A stretch of DNA of 64,000 bases, taken from the NCBI RefSeq assembly GCF_014698065.1, contig NZ_JACJSI010000013.1:62001-126000 (forward strand), read 5' to 3'. This stretch comes from Nostoc flagelliforme FACHB-838. Its GTDB lineage: Bacteria; Cyanobacteriota; Cyanobacteriia; Cyanobacteriales; Nostocaceae. Each line of letters opens with the position of its first letter. The first letter of the stretch is position 1. The position numbers and the translations under genes are program-made. Below the pieces are notes generated by a model. The model did not search any database. It was given only the letters and a program-made list of their open reading frames with translations, and was not told the origin of the DNA. Positions 55,656-64,000 of the stretch are shown in pieces.

Positions 55656-56161
55656 TTACAGATGTAACACCTGGTGACTGAAACTGCTATTGGTCAAAAG
55701 ACAAGCAGGGAGAAGAGTTTTCCCTTTGCCCTGCTGCACATCTGCTAAGGAACTTCCAAATCAAAAAACATCCAACTCTTCTTATGGGGTAGGTCAAAGA
55801 CCCAGCCCGTAATTAGGGGCAGACAAGATGTCCACCCCACAAGTAGTAGTAAATTATTTCTTGGTAATCCCTAAGAGCAGCCTCTTGGTAACAAGGTAAT
55901 AGCTGCACGCAGGTGACTTTGACAAAGCAGATTTAAGTTGATCTAACAATACCACTTTGTTGAGAAATTATATCAAAGCTATAACAGTGTGCTTTATTGC
56001 GTTTAAAAAATGGGGAAAACGCTACACGATCGTGTAATCTGTATATTTATCAAGAAAGATTATCAACTCCCATGAGTAAAAAGCTGTTAAATATTGAGAG
56101 TGCCCATTGAAAAAACAAGTAACCAGCAGAGCATAATATTTTCCAGTTACGGCAGAATCAG
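55656..56161. promoter_or_regulatory. Divergent intergenic region, acylase / ABC permease
   Basis: No gene is seen in these 506 bp. They should contain the acylase promoter (-) and the promoter of the iron ABC operon (+). The last 150 bp are AT-rich, with AAAGATTATCAA near 56060 as a weak iron-box-like word. I recognise no riboswitch. Confidence 0.4.
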
Positions 56162-57193
56162 ATGATAAAAGCGACTACACTCTCACCTAGAGAATTGAAA
56201 AAGCCACAATTGTCAGCCTTATTTGGTCTGATTTTGGGACTATGTATGCTAGTAATTTGCTTGCTGTTCAGTGTGACGCTAGGTGCAGCAGAAATACCAC
56301 TAGGTAAGATTTTGACATCTTTTATAGCCTTTGATGGTTCCTATGATCACTTAGTTATTCAGACCGTGAGATTACCGCGATCGCTAATTGCTATCTTTGT
56401 TGGTTCAGCTCTTGCTGTATCGGGAGCATTGATGCAGGGTTTAACGCGAAACCCCTTAGCAGACCCAGGTATTTTGGGTATTGAATCGGGAGCCGCGCTC
56501 TTTGTAGTTGCCGCAACTTTTATTTTTGGCAGCTCATCCATAGGTGTTTACGCTCTTGTAGCATTTCTGGGTGCGGGAGTAACAGCAGTGTTAGTTTACA
56601 TCCTTGGTTCGCTGGGACGGGGAGGAGCCACCCCATTGAATTTGACGGTAGCAGGAGCAGCTTTAACTGCTTTGATTTCTTCCCTCACCACCGGTATCCT
56701 CATTGTCAGCCAACAAACACTTGAACAAGTCAGATTTTGGTTAGCTGGTTCATTATCTGGTCGAGATTTTAATTTATTCTTACAATTGCTGCCTTTCGTC
56801 GGTATGGGATTAGTAGTAGCTTTTGCCCTCGGCAGACAAATTACTACTATGAGTTTAGGTGAAGATGTCGCCAAAGGCTTGGGTCAAAAGACAGCTTCGA
56901 TCAAAATAATTACCGCTATCAGCGTAGTTTTACTCGCAGGAAGTTCCGTCGCTCTTGCAGGGCCAATCGGCTTCATTGGTTTAGTCGTTCCCCATATAGT
57001 GAGATTTTACATTAAAGCCGATTATCGTTGGATATTACCTTATTGTGCAGTTTTAGGGGCAATTTTACTATTGGTCGCAGATATTGCCGCCCGTATCTTG
57101 CTCAAACCACAGGAGTTACCTGTAGGTGTAATGACAGCAATCGTTGGCGCTCCTTTTTTTGTATACCTGGCTAAGTCAAAGGTGAAGAAATGA
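56162..57193 (+). CDS. FecCD-family iron-siderophore ABC permease, first subunit
   Basis: 343 residues with about nine or ten membrane helices. [20 protein letters not shown] then [20 protein letters not shown] is the family signature, and [19 protein letters not shown] near residue 265-285 is the coupling region that contacts the ATPase. Length is normal. It forms the translocation channel with the next gene's product, whose ATG overlaps its stop (ATGA at 57190). The first 75 residues are the intact counterpart of the broken gene at 4269. Confidence 0.93.
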   Translation: MIKATTLSPRELKKPQLSALFGLILGLCMLVICLLFSVTLGAAEIPLGKILTSFIAFDGSYDHLVIQTVRLPRSLIAIFVGSALAVSGALMQGLTRNPLADPGILGIESGAALFVVAATFIFGSSSIGVYALVAFLGAGVTAVLVYILGSLGRGGATPLNLTVAGAALTALISSLTTGILIVSQQTLEQVRFWLAGSLSGRDFNLFLQLLPFVGMGLVVAFALGRQITTMSLGEDVAKGLGQKTASIKIITAISVVLLAGSSVALAGPIGFIGLVVPHIVRFYIKADYRWILPYCAVLGAILLLVADIAARILLKPQELPVGVMTAIVGAPFFVYLAKSKVKK

Positions 57194-58230
57194 AGGTTGA
57201 TTGGTTAGTCATTCGTTCCCAAGCGATATCTTTCCGCATCGAGCGACGTGTACCAGTCATACTGTTATGTTTGGCAGTAGCGATCGCAGTGGCGATGGTA
57301 ATGAATGTAGGGCGGGGTGAATATCCAATCTCACCTTTGGATATCGTGAAAACTATATTGGGTTTAGATACAGGAAACCCAGACCATTCATTCGTGATTC
57401 AGAATCTGCGTCTACCCCGCACCCTTGTCGCTTTTATGGTAGGAATGGCGCTGGCAATTTCTGGCACTATTTTCCAAGGGTTGACACGCAATCCATTGGC
57501 TGACCCTGGTATTATCGGCATCAACGCTGGGGCGAGCCTGGCGGCAGTTACAGTAATTGTACTATTTCCTTCAGCACCTATTTATACCTTGCCTCTATCA
57601 GCCTTTGCTGGTGCTTTGCTGATGGCGATTTTAATTTACTCGCTAGCTTGGAATAACGGTAGTTCCCCGATTCTATTAATTTTAATGGGTGTTGGCTTGT
57701 CTGCGATCGCCAGTGCCATAACCAGCTTGATGATTACCTTTGGGGAAATTTATGACGTTAGTAATGCTTTGGTTTGGTTAGCTGGGAGCGTCTACGGCCG
57801 GACTTGGGAGCAAGTCTTTTCTCTATTACCTTGGTTAATTGTTTTTGTCCCAATGGCTTTGACACTAGCAAGGCATTTGAACGCTTTAAATTTAGGAGAT
57901 GATGTCGCCAAAAGTTTAGGTAGTCAAGTGGAATGGCAACGTGGTTTACTCGTGCTGGTGGGTGTAGCTTTAGCAGGTTCAGGAGTCGCCACCGCTGGAA
58001 ATATTGGTTTTATTGGTTTAATCGCACCCCATTTAGGACGACAGTTGGTAGGTGCAACCCATGAAGGCTTGATTCCTACTTCCGCACTCTTAGGGGGAGT
58101 GATTGTTGTGATGGCAGACTTGCTAGGAAGAACACTGTTTGCACCTATCGAACTCCCTTGTGGGATTGTAACTGCTGCTATTGGCGCTCCTTATTTTCTT
58201 TATTTATTAATTCGTAACCGCAAAAAATAA
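57190..58230 (+). CDS. FecCD-family iron-siderophore ABC permease, second subunit
   Basis: 346 residues with the same signature: [20 protein letters not shown], then [20 protein letters not shown], and the ATPase-facing segment [18 protein letters not shown]. The two permeases are paralogues and probably form a heterodimer. Start overlaps the preceding stop by 4 nt, and the ATPase gene follows after 18 bp, so the three are translated as one unit. Confidence 0.93.
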   Translation: MKVDWLVIRSQAISFRIERRVPVILLCLAVAIAVAMVMNVGRGEYPISPLDIVKTILGLDTGNPDHSFVIQNLRLPRTLVAFMVGMALAISGTIFQGLTRNPLADPGIIGINAGASLAAVTVIVLFPSAPIYTLPLSAFAGALLMAILIYSLAWNNGSSPILLILMGVGLSAIASAITSLMITFGEIYDVSNALVWLAGSVYGRTWEQVFSLLPWLIVFVPMALTLARHLNALNLGDDVAKSLGSQVEWQRGLLVLVGVALAGSGVATAGNIGFIGLIAPHLGRQLVGATHEGLIPTSALLGGVIVVMADLLGRTLFAPIELPCGIVTAAIGAPYFLYLLIRNRKK

Positions 58231-58248
58231 AGCTGGGAAATATCACTT

Positions 58249-59067
58249 ATGAAAGGACTCTCAACCAAAAGTCTGTCTTTAGCTTACGATGGTGCGTTGA
58301 TTATCCGTGACCTGAATTTGGCAATCCCCACCGGACAAATTAGTGGTTTAGTTGGTGCTAATGGTTGTGGTAAATCAACGTTGCTACGAGGTTTAGCAAG
58401 ATTGCTTAAACCCTGTGGCGGTACGGTATATCTTGATGGAACATCTATTTTTAATCTTTCTACCAAAGAAGTAGCACAGCAGTTAGGTATTTTGCCCCAA
58501 GGGCCAGTAGCACCAGAAGGATTAACAGTGCAAGATTTAGTAGCACAAGGACGTTATCCTTATCAAAATTGGTCGCAGCAGTGGTCGACAAAAGATGAAA
58601 AAATCGTGCAGCAAGCACTAGAAATTACAGATTTGTTGAAATTGGCAGATAGAGCATTAGATACTTTGTCTGGTGGACAACGACAAAGAGCTTGGATTGC
58701 AATGGCGTTGGCGCAAGATACAGATATTTTACTTTTAGATGAACCGACTACTTTTTTAGATTTAGCGCACCAGATAGAGATTTTGGATTTGTTGTATGAG
58801 TTGAACCAAAATCAAGGACGGACAATTGTGATGGTGCTGCATGATTTAAATCAGGCGTGTCGTTATGCTGATTACTTAATTGCAGTCAAAGATGGTCGAA
58901 TTTTTGCTGCTGGCCAACCAAAGCTAGTGATGACTCAAGAAATGGTTCAGGAAGTTTTTGGATTGGAGTGTCGGATTATTCCTGACCCGGTGATGGAGAC
59001 ACCGATGTGTGTACCGATAGGACGCAAAGGAAAAGTAAATAACAAACAAATGTACTTAAATTCCTGA
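58249..59067 (+). CDS. FecE/FhuC-type ATPase of the iron-siderophore importer
   Basis: 272 residues. Walker A is [13 protein letters not shown] (about 38-50), the Q-loop is LGILPQGP, the ABC signature is [18 protein letters not shown], Walker B is [13 protein letters not shown] and the switch His is in [16 protein letters not shown]. This is the FhuC/FecE pattern. It energises the two permeases encoded immediately upstream. The C-terminal segment ([18 protein letters not shown]) is the intact counterpart of the tail found in the chimera at 4269-4556. No binding protein is in this operon. Confidence 0.94.
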   Translation: MKGLSTKSLSLAYDGALIIRDLNLAIPTGQISGLVGANGCGKSTLLRGLARLLKPCGGTVYLDGTSIFNLSTKEVAQQLGILPQGPVAPEGLTVQDLVAQGRYPYQNWSQQWSTKDEKIVQQALEITDLLKLADRALDTLSGGQRQRAWIAMALAQDTDILLLDEPTTFLDLAHQIEILDLLYELNQNQGRTIVMVLHDLNQACRYADYLIAVKDGRIFAAGQPKLVMTQEMVQEVFGLECRIIPDPVMETPMCVPIGRKGKVNNKQMYLNS

Positions 59068-59246
59068 TTCGATTTCAAATCGCCTCTTCCGTTTAAATAT
59101 TTTGGGGTGAAAAAAATCTGTAAACCTAGCTACAAAATTAGATGCACTTACCCTGGGGTCTTGCTGAATTTCACTTTTATCCAGGCTCGTCCATATTTAG
59201 ATGCGTTTGTCCTGATTATTAAGTGAAGCTTTTTTAGACTAGGAAA

Positions 59247-60335
59247 TTAAACAATATGTCGAAAGATGACTTTTAATAAATCTCCTTGTTTAAACGGCTT
59301 ACTTAAATAGCCTGATGCTCTGACCATCTTAGCTTTAGCTCTATCTATAAATCCTACTTTTTCTGACACCAGAACCACTGGTGTATTTTTAAAATGTGAG
59401 TGTTTCCGCAGCAAAGAGCAGAGTTCATATCCATCTAAATTAGGCATCGAAACATCTAACAAAATTATGTCAGGTTTTATCCGGACAATCTGCATTAAAG
59501 CTTTTAAAGAATCGGTGGCTCCGATAACAGAAAAGGTTTGCTCATCTAAATAACTTTTAATAGCATTCAATACCGTAGGACTATCATCAATACAAAAGAT
59601 TGTGTAGATTTTTTTGTCAGCAGGCGACTGGATGATTTGCTGACTCCTATGTTCATTAGTATTAATAGAGTAAGCTGCTGGTTTATAGCTGTTTATTCTA
59701 GGCAACTTTGGTGGAGTTTTGGCTTTAGGTTGCAACTCATTTATTTGAAAAAATTGTGAGGCGTGCGATTGAGAATTTGACGATGTTTGACAATAACCTG
59801 CTTCTCCCTGGGGCGTTAGACATCGTTCAACTAGCAATCGGAGATTTAGATGACAAAACTTTGGCATATCATCCAGAAAGCTTTCAGGAATAAATTCATA
59901 ACTCCCTTCTTCTAAGTTCAGAAATGACTCCAGAACTTCTAGCGCCAGTTGCTCTATCAGCATTGCCGCTTGAGAGGGACTGATATATTTCTGATTTACT
60001 AACCAGCAAATAGCCAAATAATCCGGATTTGGTATTGCTTGATTTTCAATACCAGTTTCAAATATCGCCCGCAACTGATCTTTGATACCGTGAGGGAGAG
60101 TAGAAATTTGCTGACTCAAGCGTTGCAAATTTCTGTAAAGCGGCTCAAACATTTTCTCTGAGTAGCACGCATAAATTAATTTACCCTCGTCCACATATAT
60201 TGACCAAGAGCCTGACGTGCTAAACACTTGCAAGCAACCAGTAACCGACTTACCAGTGATTTTTTTCAACAAAGGTAGGGGCTGAAGCTTTTGGAAAAAT
60301 CTGTATCTACTAATTGGAAGTGTCTTCATTGGCAT
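59247..60335 (-). CDS. PatA-like response regulator (PATAN/DUF4388 plus REC)
   Basis: 362 residues. The N-terminal third has LKKITGKSVTGCLQVFSTSG and WSIYVDEGKLIYACY, typical of the PATAN (DUF4388) domain. The middle is helical with a variable linker (about 190-235). The last 125 residues are a receiver domain: IFCIDDSPTVLNAI with the acidic pair, the phosphorylated Asp in IILLDVSMPNLDGYELC, and the Lys in YLSKPFKQGDLLKVI. PatA-type regulators act in heterocyst patterning and in motility signalling in cyanobacteria. There is no DNA-binding domain. Convergent with the ABC operon; no evident link to siderophore synthesis. Confidence 0.88.
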   Translation of the reverse strand: MPMKTLPISRYRFFQKLQPLPLLKKITGKSVTGCLQVFSTSGSWSIYVDEGKLIYACYSEKMFEPLYRNLQRLSQQISTLPHGIKDQLRAIFETGIENQAIPNPDYLAICWLVNQKYISPSQAAMLIEQLALEVLESFLNLEEGSYEFIPESFLDDMPKFCHLNLRLLVERCLTPQGEAGYCQTSSNSQSHASQFFQINELQPKAKTPPKLPRINSYKPAAYSINTNEHRSQQIIQSPADKKIYTIFCIDDSPTVLNAIKSYLDEQTFSVIGATDSLKALMQIVRIKPDIILLDVSMPNLDGYELCSLLRKHSHFKNTPVVLVSEKVGFIDRAKAKMVRASGYLSKPFKQGDLLKVIFRHIV

Positions 60336-62262
60336 GGCTTGGGAATAAAATTAACATTTGCAGGCGAAATTAGTGAATTACCTTTTCGGAATTCACTGCG
60401 ATTTTGTTGGAAGCACTGTCAGATAAATATAGCGGTCACATTCGAGTTAGTACAGAGATTCCATACCCCCCAACTTTTAATTCACCAATCTCTGTTAAGC
60501 TGTAATGCACGAGTTACAACTAAACCAATTTATGCTACTGACCAATAGCAAAATTGCCTGACTAGTTGCCAGGATATAGTATTTCAAAAATGAGATTGGT
60601 TTTCTGTATCTTTAGCTAATCTAGCCAATCTAACAATAGCTCAAGTGTCACGTATAGACTATTGGCTCTCGCCCATCAGTCACAAAAGTATCATTCTTAT
60701 CCGTATTTGGCAGCTTGAAATTATAGATACTTTAGCTCTCTTGCAAAAGTTTTGTTGCTCCTAATGCTAAAATCTAGAGCGACCAAAATCTACTGTTATG
60801 TAAACGTAAATTGCTCTCTAATAGGGCTTTTAGCTATTAAGTTCGCGCTGACGAATTAGGTTTTTGTCGCTTTGACAAGAGTCGTCGGGTACTTTTCCAA
60901 GAAGTTTGTTCTTGAGGGAAACAGCATTAAGAGAAAAAGTATGATTAAAAACTAAGCATTCAAAAACTTCAATGTCTTACTTAGATTTGTGATTGTAGAG
61001 CAAACCTCAATACTACTCTGTTAAGAAATTTTGTAGGTTGGCTTGAACAAGAAACAGAGAAGTAAGGAGCAAGGGAGATAGAAAAGAATTGGGATTCGAC
61101 ACCTTGTCTACGCAGTTCGACTGCGCTCACGGTAAACTCAGTAACCACCCCACCTGTTGCGTTAGCTTCCCGCTTTCTTACGAAAGCCACTGGTGGAGAA
61201 GTGGGATTAGACCCATGTTGCCCCTGCTTCTTCGTTGAAGGTCGTGAAAATCAACAAAGCCTCGAAAATGTTGGGTTTCGTTCTTCAAACTAACCTACAC
61301 CAAAGTGATTTTCTAGACAAAACCTAAGCAGTATTTGAGCATCTGTTAGTGTTGGGATTAGGGAGAATTATCACTTGCACAACAAGAATGGTAAACCTCC
61401 GGACAAGGATGAGTTAGCTGACAATTGCCGCCATGATAGTGTGTGGTGAAATGCACAGACGACAAAATCAGCAGAAGTGAATCTCTTCATAAGTACTGGA
61501 AACGGGTTCTAATGTTATGTGGAGCAAATAGCCACCCTGCACAATTTGGAGCGACAAATTCAAGAACTTACAGCGAAATTCTTGATTATATAGTACGTGC
61601 CTGCAAAATAGCTCTTTTCAGCTAGATGGTAGATAACATTCAGAAGGCGAAGAAACTCACGCACCAATACGTGTGGTTTAGGCTATGGGTGGAAGTTTTG
61701 TATCGCATTTCGTGCAGCTACGCTAATACGTTGTACATCTCGATACAATTCTTCTTTTTAAACTGCGGTTCTAAACCCAGAACTAAAGTTTTAACTATAC
61801 TTCTCTCCTTTCGCCCCCTGCCCGACGCTCGCGGACTCGCTAACGCTGCGCTATCTGCCTCCTGCGTTTTCTTGTAACGTACTCACTAAAACTCAGGTTA
61901 CTATAATTTTCAAAAAAAGTTAGCAGAAAAATATAAACTTCATGAGAAATCAGTAAAGTAAACATGAAAACTAATTAATAGCATCTTCCAGACAATTGTT
62001 ATAAATATTTATTTGTTTAAATGTCCGGGAAGGTGGAAAATTTACAGTAAAAAATAATTTTAGATGCTTATTTAATTGCAGTTAAAAAATGAGTGAATCA
62101 TTTTATAGCAGCAATTTGTCCGAAAAATCTCAAGTTTTAAAAATCACAAATATAAATACAAAATTGTACGCGCAGCCTATCGCCGCTATCTGTTAGCGCA
62201 GCAGGAGCATCAGTTTTAAAGACAAATATTGTATTTATTAACCCATAATCTATATGTAGCAA
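60336..62262. other. About 1.9 kb without a recognisable gene
   Basis: Only short frames of up to 85 codons occur, none with recognisable motifs or a good ribosome site. The segment holds a MITE-like unit (61029-61302), a HIP1-like GC-rich patch (about 61825-61870: CCCGACGCTCGCGGACTCGC) and another at about 62168-62205. It looks like decayed or repeat-derived DNA. I see no tRNA, rRNA or CRISPR here. Confidence 0.5.
61029..61302. mobile_element. MITE-like unit with imperfect inverted termini
   Basis: The left end TTTTGTAGGTTGGCTTGAAC (61029-61048, continuing to GAAAC) is the imperfect inverted counterpart of GTTTCGTTCTTCAAACTAAC (61275-61294, continuing to CTACACC). About 220 bp of non-coding DNA lie between them, with an internal palindrome GCAGTTCGACTGC. 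The end sequence is related to the element at 3599-3628. No transposase is inside, so it would be non-autonomous. I could not see a target-site duplication. Confidence 0.4.
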
Positions 62263-62291
62263 AAAGACGCAAATAATTTATTTGCGTCTTT
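62263..62291 (-). terminator. Intrinsic terminator of the membrane-protein gene
   Basis: AAAGACGCAAATA and TATTTGCGTCTTT form a perfect 13-bp stem around ATT. On the minus strand the stem leads into TTTTTGC. It lies about 50 bp past the stop of the gene at 62342. Confidence 0.75.
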
Positions 62292-62341
62292 GGCGTGAGA
62301 TTTATAAGTAGATATTCTCACCGTTATAGTTCTCCATCTAC

Positions 62342-62833
62342 TTAAACTTGCTCGCGCCAGCACCAGTTTAAAAGTGTGCCACATGCTACAAGCTTAATTA
62401 ATTCCAGTAACCAATAACTGCCGTGTAGTAAATTCATTGTCGATGGAATAGCAGCAGCAGCTTCAAATAGGTTGAGTTGAACTCCTATAGCACACATCTG
62501 CGGAGTTAAGAAATAGGTATCAAGCATAGCTATAGTTAACAACAGCCCAGATAAAACAATACTACCAATACGCCAGTGATATTGGGTTTTGCCTAAAGCT
62601 AGTGCCCCAGTCAATACCACAGCGGCAGATAATAATTCCATCCGATTGAAGTTCCAAAAAATCGTATAGCCTGCTGTTGTAAAACCAGCTTGGCTCATCA
62701 TCCCAGAAAGATAAAGGCTAGGCATAATTACCCAGTCTAAAACTAGACTAGCACTGAGCCAAAAGCCTAAAGTCAATATGATGGCGGTTTGCCAAATTGG
62801 CCGTTTCAATTCAAGGTTAGAGATAGCAGTCAT
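62342..62833 (-). CDS. Small integral membrane protein, function unknown
   Basis: 163 residues with four predicted helices: TAIILTLGFWLSASLVLDWV, then LLSAAVVLTGALALG, then IGSIVLSGLLLTIAMLDTYF, then LELIKLVACGTLLNW. The pattern (a W-rich first helix with DWVIMPSLY, then an amphipathic Gly/Met loop) resembles the DUF4149-like membrane proteins seen in cyanobacteria, but I am not certain of the family. ATG 62833 is the start and a terminator follows. Neighbours give no clue to function. Confidence 0.6.
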   Translation of the reverse strand: MTAISNLELKRPIWQTAIILTLGFWLSASLVLDWVIMPSLYLSGMMSQAGFTTAGYTIFWNFNRMELLSAAVVLTGALALGKTQYHWRIGSIVLSGLLLTIAMLDTYFLTPQMCAIGVQLNLFEAAAAIPSTMNLLHGSYWLLELIKLVACGTLLNWCWREQV

Positions 62834-63061
62834 AAAATAATTGCGTGTGTTGTATTTCTTTAGTTTCTAACTTCACCAGCAGTTTGACAAGAAATATCAA
62901 CTAACCTTTACAAAGCGATCGCTCTTAAATTATGAACTCAATAGCAAGATTTTTTAAACTTGATTAAGAAATGTTAAGTTTTTTAAAAAAGTATTTTAAA
63001 CTTCCATAAAAATGTACCATAGCTTAAAGACAAGGAAGAAAAGAAGTAAATTTCTTCGTTA

Positions 63062-63340
63062 TCAATACTGAATTTTTGATACGATAATAGCAATTAGTAC
63101 TGCAAGACCTAGCGTTCTGCGAAAATAATTAACACCTTGAAATAATTCTAGCCATGCCCAAGTATACAAGGAACCATTTGCCAGTACATCTAAGACCGTA
63201 TTGATTTTGCCACTTGTAAAAACCAAACTAAGGATACTAGCTACTATCCAAACAATAAGCGGTAAGTTTGGCATCTGAGCCAAAACAATTTTACCCTCGT
63301 TGTCACGAAAGGTTTTATCAACTAATGTATTTTCCGTCAT
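63062..63340 (-). CDS. Small membrane protein, unknown function
   Basis: 92 residues with two hydrophobic segments (LPLIVWIVASILSLVFTSG and LGLAVLIAIIVSKIQY) separated by a short aromatic loop (LYTWAWLELFQGVNYFRR). The N-terminal 25 residues are polar. The composition and the GVNYFRRxLG loop look like a real conserved cyanobacterial protein, but I cannot name the family. Confidence 0.6.
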   Translation of the reverse strand: MTENTLVDKTFRDNEGKIVLAQMPNLPLIVWIVASILSLVFTSGKINTVLDVLANGSLYTWAWLELFQGVNYFRRTLGLAVLIAIIVSKIQY

Positions 63341-63654
63341 TTGAAGTTGCCACTTAGCTAAAAGTTATTAACTTACAAAAAATACTGAGTATTCTATTGG
63401 GAACAGGCTGACATTTAATTGCAAGTTATTTAATAATATTAAAACATTCAGGCAAATCTTTTTTCAAGCGTCTAATTGCTGAGATCAGAGTGGTCAGTAT
63501 ATTCATATATGACTATATTGAAAGGCATAGAGTTACTTGCAAACTGCTGCAAACGGTCTCTTACAGCAGAATTCAGAATTAGTAGCTTGCTTCCCGGTAG
63601 GGGTACAAATTGGGAAACTCGCCTACGGAAGTTTCCTCCTCTGAAAGACGAATT
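63341..63654. other. Intergenic region before the O-methyltransferase gene
   Basis: These 314 bp separate divergent genes. GCTTGCTTCCCGGTAGGGGT and AAACTCGCCTACGGAAG (about 63587-63631) look like a dispersed Nostoc-type repeat. No gene is seen. Confidence 0.35.
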
Positions 63655-64000
63655 ATGACTCAAGAACTATGGACAGAAGTTGACCATTACATCACTGATT
63701 TGCTTGTGCCTGCCGATCCCGTATTGGATAAGACGCTTCAGGCTAGTGATGCGGCTGGTTTACCACCACATAATGTTTCGCCGAACCAAGGTAAGCTGCT
63801 GATGCTATTAGCCTTAATCCATAAGGCACACACTATTCTGGAGATTGGTACGTTAGGCGGCTACAGTACAATTTGGTTAGCCAGAGCATTGCCTGTTGAC
63901 GGTCATTTGATCACCCTAGAGTCAAATCCCAAGCACGCCGAAGTTGCCAGTGAGAATATTGCCCGCGCTGGTCTGGCTCATCTTGTCGAGGTGCGTGTTG
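63655..64000 (+). CDS. O-methyltransferase family 3 (caffeoyl-CoA/catechol type), 5' part
   Basis: From ATG 63655 the frame is open to the window end (115 codons). MTQELWTEVDHYITDLL, then PHNVSPNQGKLLMLLALIHK, then ILEIGTLGGYSTIWLARALP (SAM motif I) and HLITLESNPKHAEVASENI are the standard opening of this metal-dependent SAM O-methyltransferase family. The catalytic metal residues lie beyond the window. It is too far from the siderophore genes to assign to them. Confidence 0.85.
   Translation, partial: MTQELWTEVDHYITDLLVPADPVLDKTLQASDAAGLPPHNVSPNQGKLLMLLALIHKAHTILEIGTLGGYSTIWLARALPVDGHLITLESNPKHAEVASENIARAGLAHLVEVRV

Noticed and set aside
55656-56161. Cobalamin-type riboswitch before the ABC operon
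   Set aside because: The conserved B12-box and core sequences are not present, and the ABC genes are closest to iron-siderophore importers.
60291-60548. 85-codon + strand frame before the gene-poor region
   Set aside because: It overlaps the start of the PatA-like gene on the other strand, and its protein shows no domain or plausible composition.
60981-61190. 69-codon minus-strand frame (VSAVELRRQG...)
   Set aside because: It falls inside the MITE-like unit and includes the internal palindrome; repeat-derived reading frames of this kind are common.
61443-61877. Two adjacent short + strand frames (60 and 83 codons), possible broken gene
   Set aside because: No motif of a transposase, toxin or other family is visible in either, and their ends lie in repeat DNA.
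1-64000. CRISPR arrays, tRNA or rRNA genes, prophage
   Set aside because: I saw no regularly spaced direct repeats with unique spacers, no recognisable tRNA or rRNA sequence and no phage genes. A tRNAscan or Infernal run could still find a tRNA or small RNA that I missed.

Overview
The window is chromosomal DNA of a cyanobacterium, most likely a filamentous Nostoc/Anabaena-type strain. GCGATCGC (HIP1) octamers are frequent, the DNA is AT-rich, short dispersed palindromic repeats occur both between and inside genes, and several families are typical of these organisms: a TonB-dependent receptor with an AMIN domain, a PatA-like response regulator and a Gly-rich WD40 protein.

Layout. 1-1021 (-) is the 5' part of a WD40-repeat gene, followed by a type II NAD(P)H dehydrogenase (1310-2656, -). 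2922-4556 is a small graveyard: a frameshifted MOSC-domain gene, a cupin remnant, and a 95-codon chimera that joins the start of a FecCD-type permease to the end of its ATPase. 4603-10814 holds siderophore handling genes: substrate-binding lipoprotein, FhuF-like ferric reductase and MFS exporter (all +), then a TonB-dependent outer-membrane receptor (-). 11390-52909 is one uninterrupted block of co-directional genes encoding a lipopeptide assembly line. 52989-55655 (-) holds a half-size EamA transporter and a penicillin-acylase/PvdQ-type Ntn hydrolase. 56162-59067 (+) is an intact permease-permease-ATPase iron-siderophore ABC operon. 59247-60335 (-) is a PatA-like response regulator. The rest is about 2 kb of repeat-rich DNA with no recognisable gene, two small membrane proteins and the start of an O-methyltransferase.

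The assembly line reads as: FAAL-ACP-C-A(Ser)-T | dioxygenase | KS-AT-KR-T-E | methyltransferase | C(DCL type)-A(Gly)-T-C-hydroxylase | degenerate C ('interface')-A(Asp)-T-C-A(Thr)-T | C-A(Thr)-T-C | hydroxylase | interface-A(Asn/Asp-like)-T | C-A(Orn)-T-reductase | class III aminotransferase | methyltransferase | MbtH-like. Read collinearly this predicts fatty acyl-Ser-(one malonate-derived unit)-Gly-(beta-OH-Asp)-Thr-Thr-(beta-OH-Asp/Asn)-Orn, released reductively. Two beta-hydroxyaspartate-type residues next to FhuF, a TonB receptor and a FecBCDE-type transporter point to an iron siderophore of the cyanochelin-like class (beta-hydroxyaspartate lipopeptides of cyanobacteria). The substrate calls come from reading the ten specificity positions by eye against the GrsA Phe domain, so they are predictions.

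Points that stand out: an epimerization domain after a PKS module; a KR lacking two expected active-site residues beside a stand-alone aminotransferase; two copies of the C-hydroxylase-interface-A-T block, one fused and one split between genes; a deletion scar of a second uptake operon; and short repeats inserted in frame in several megasynthases but out of frame in the MOSC gene.
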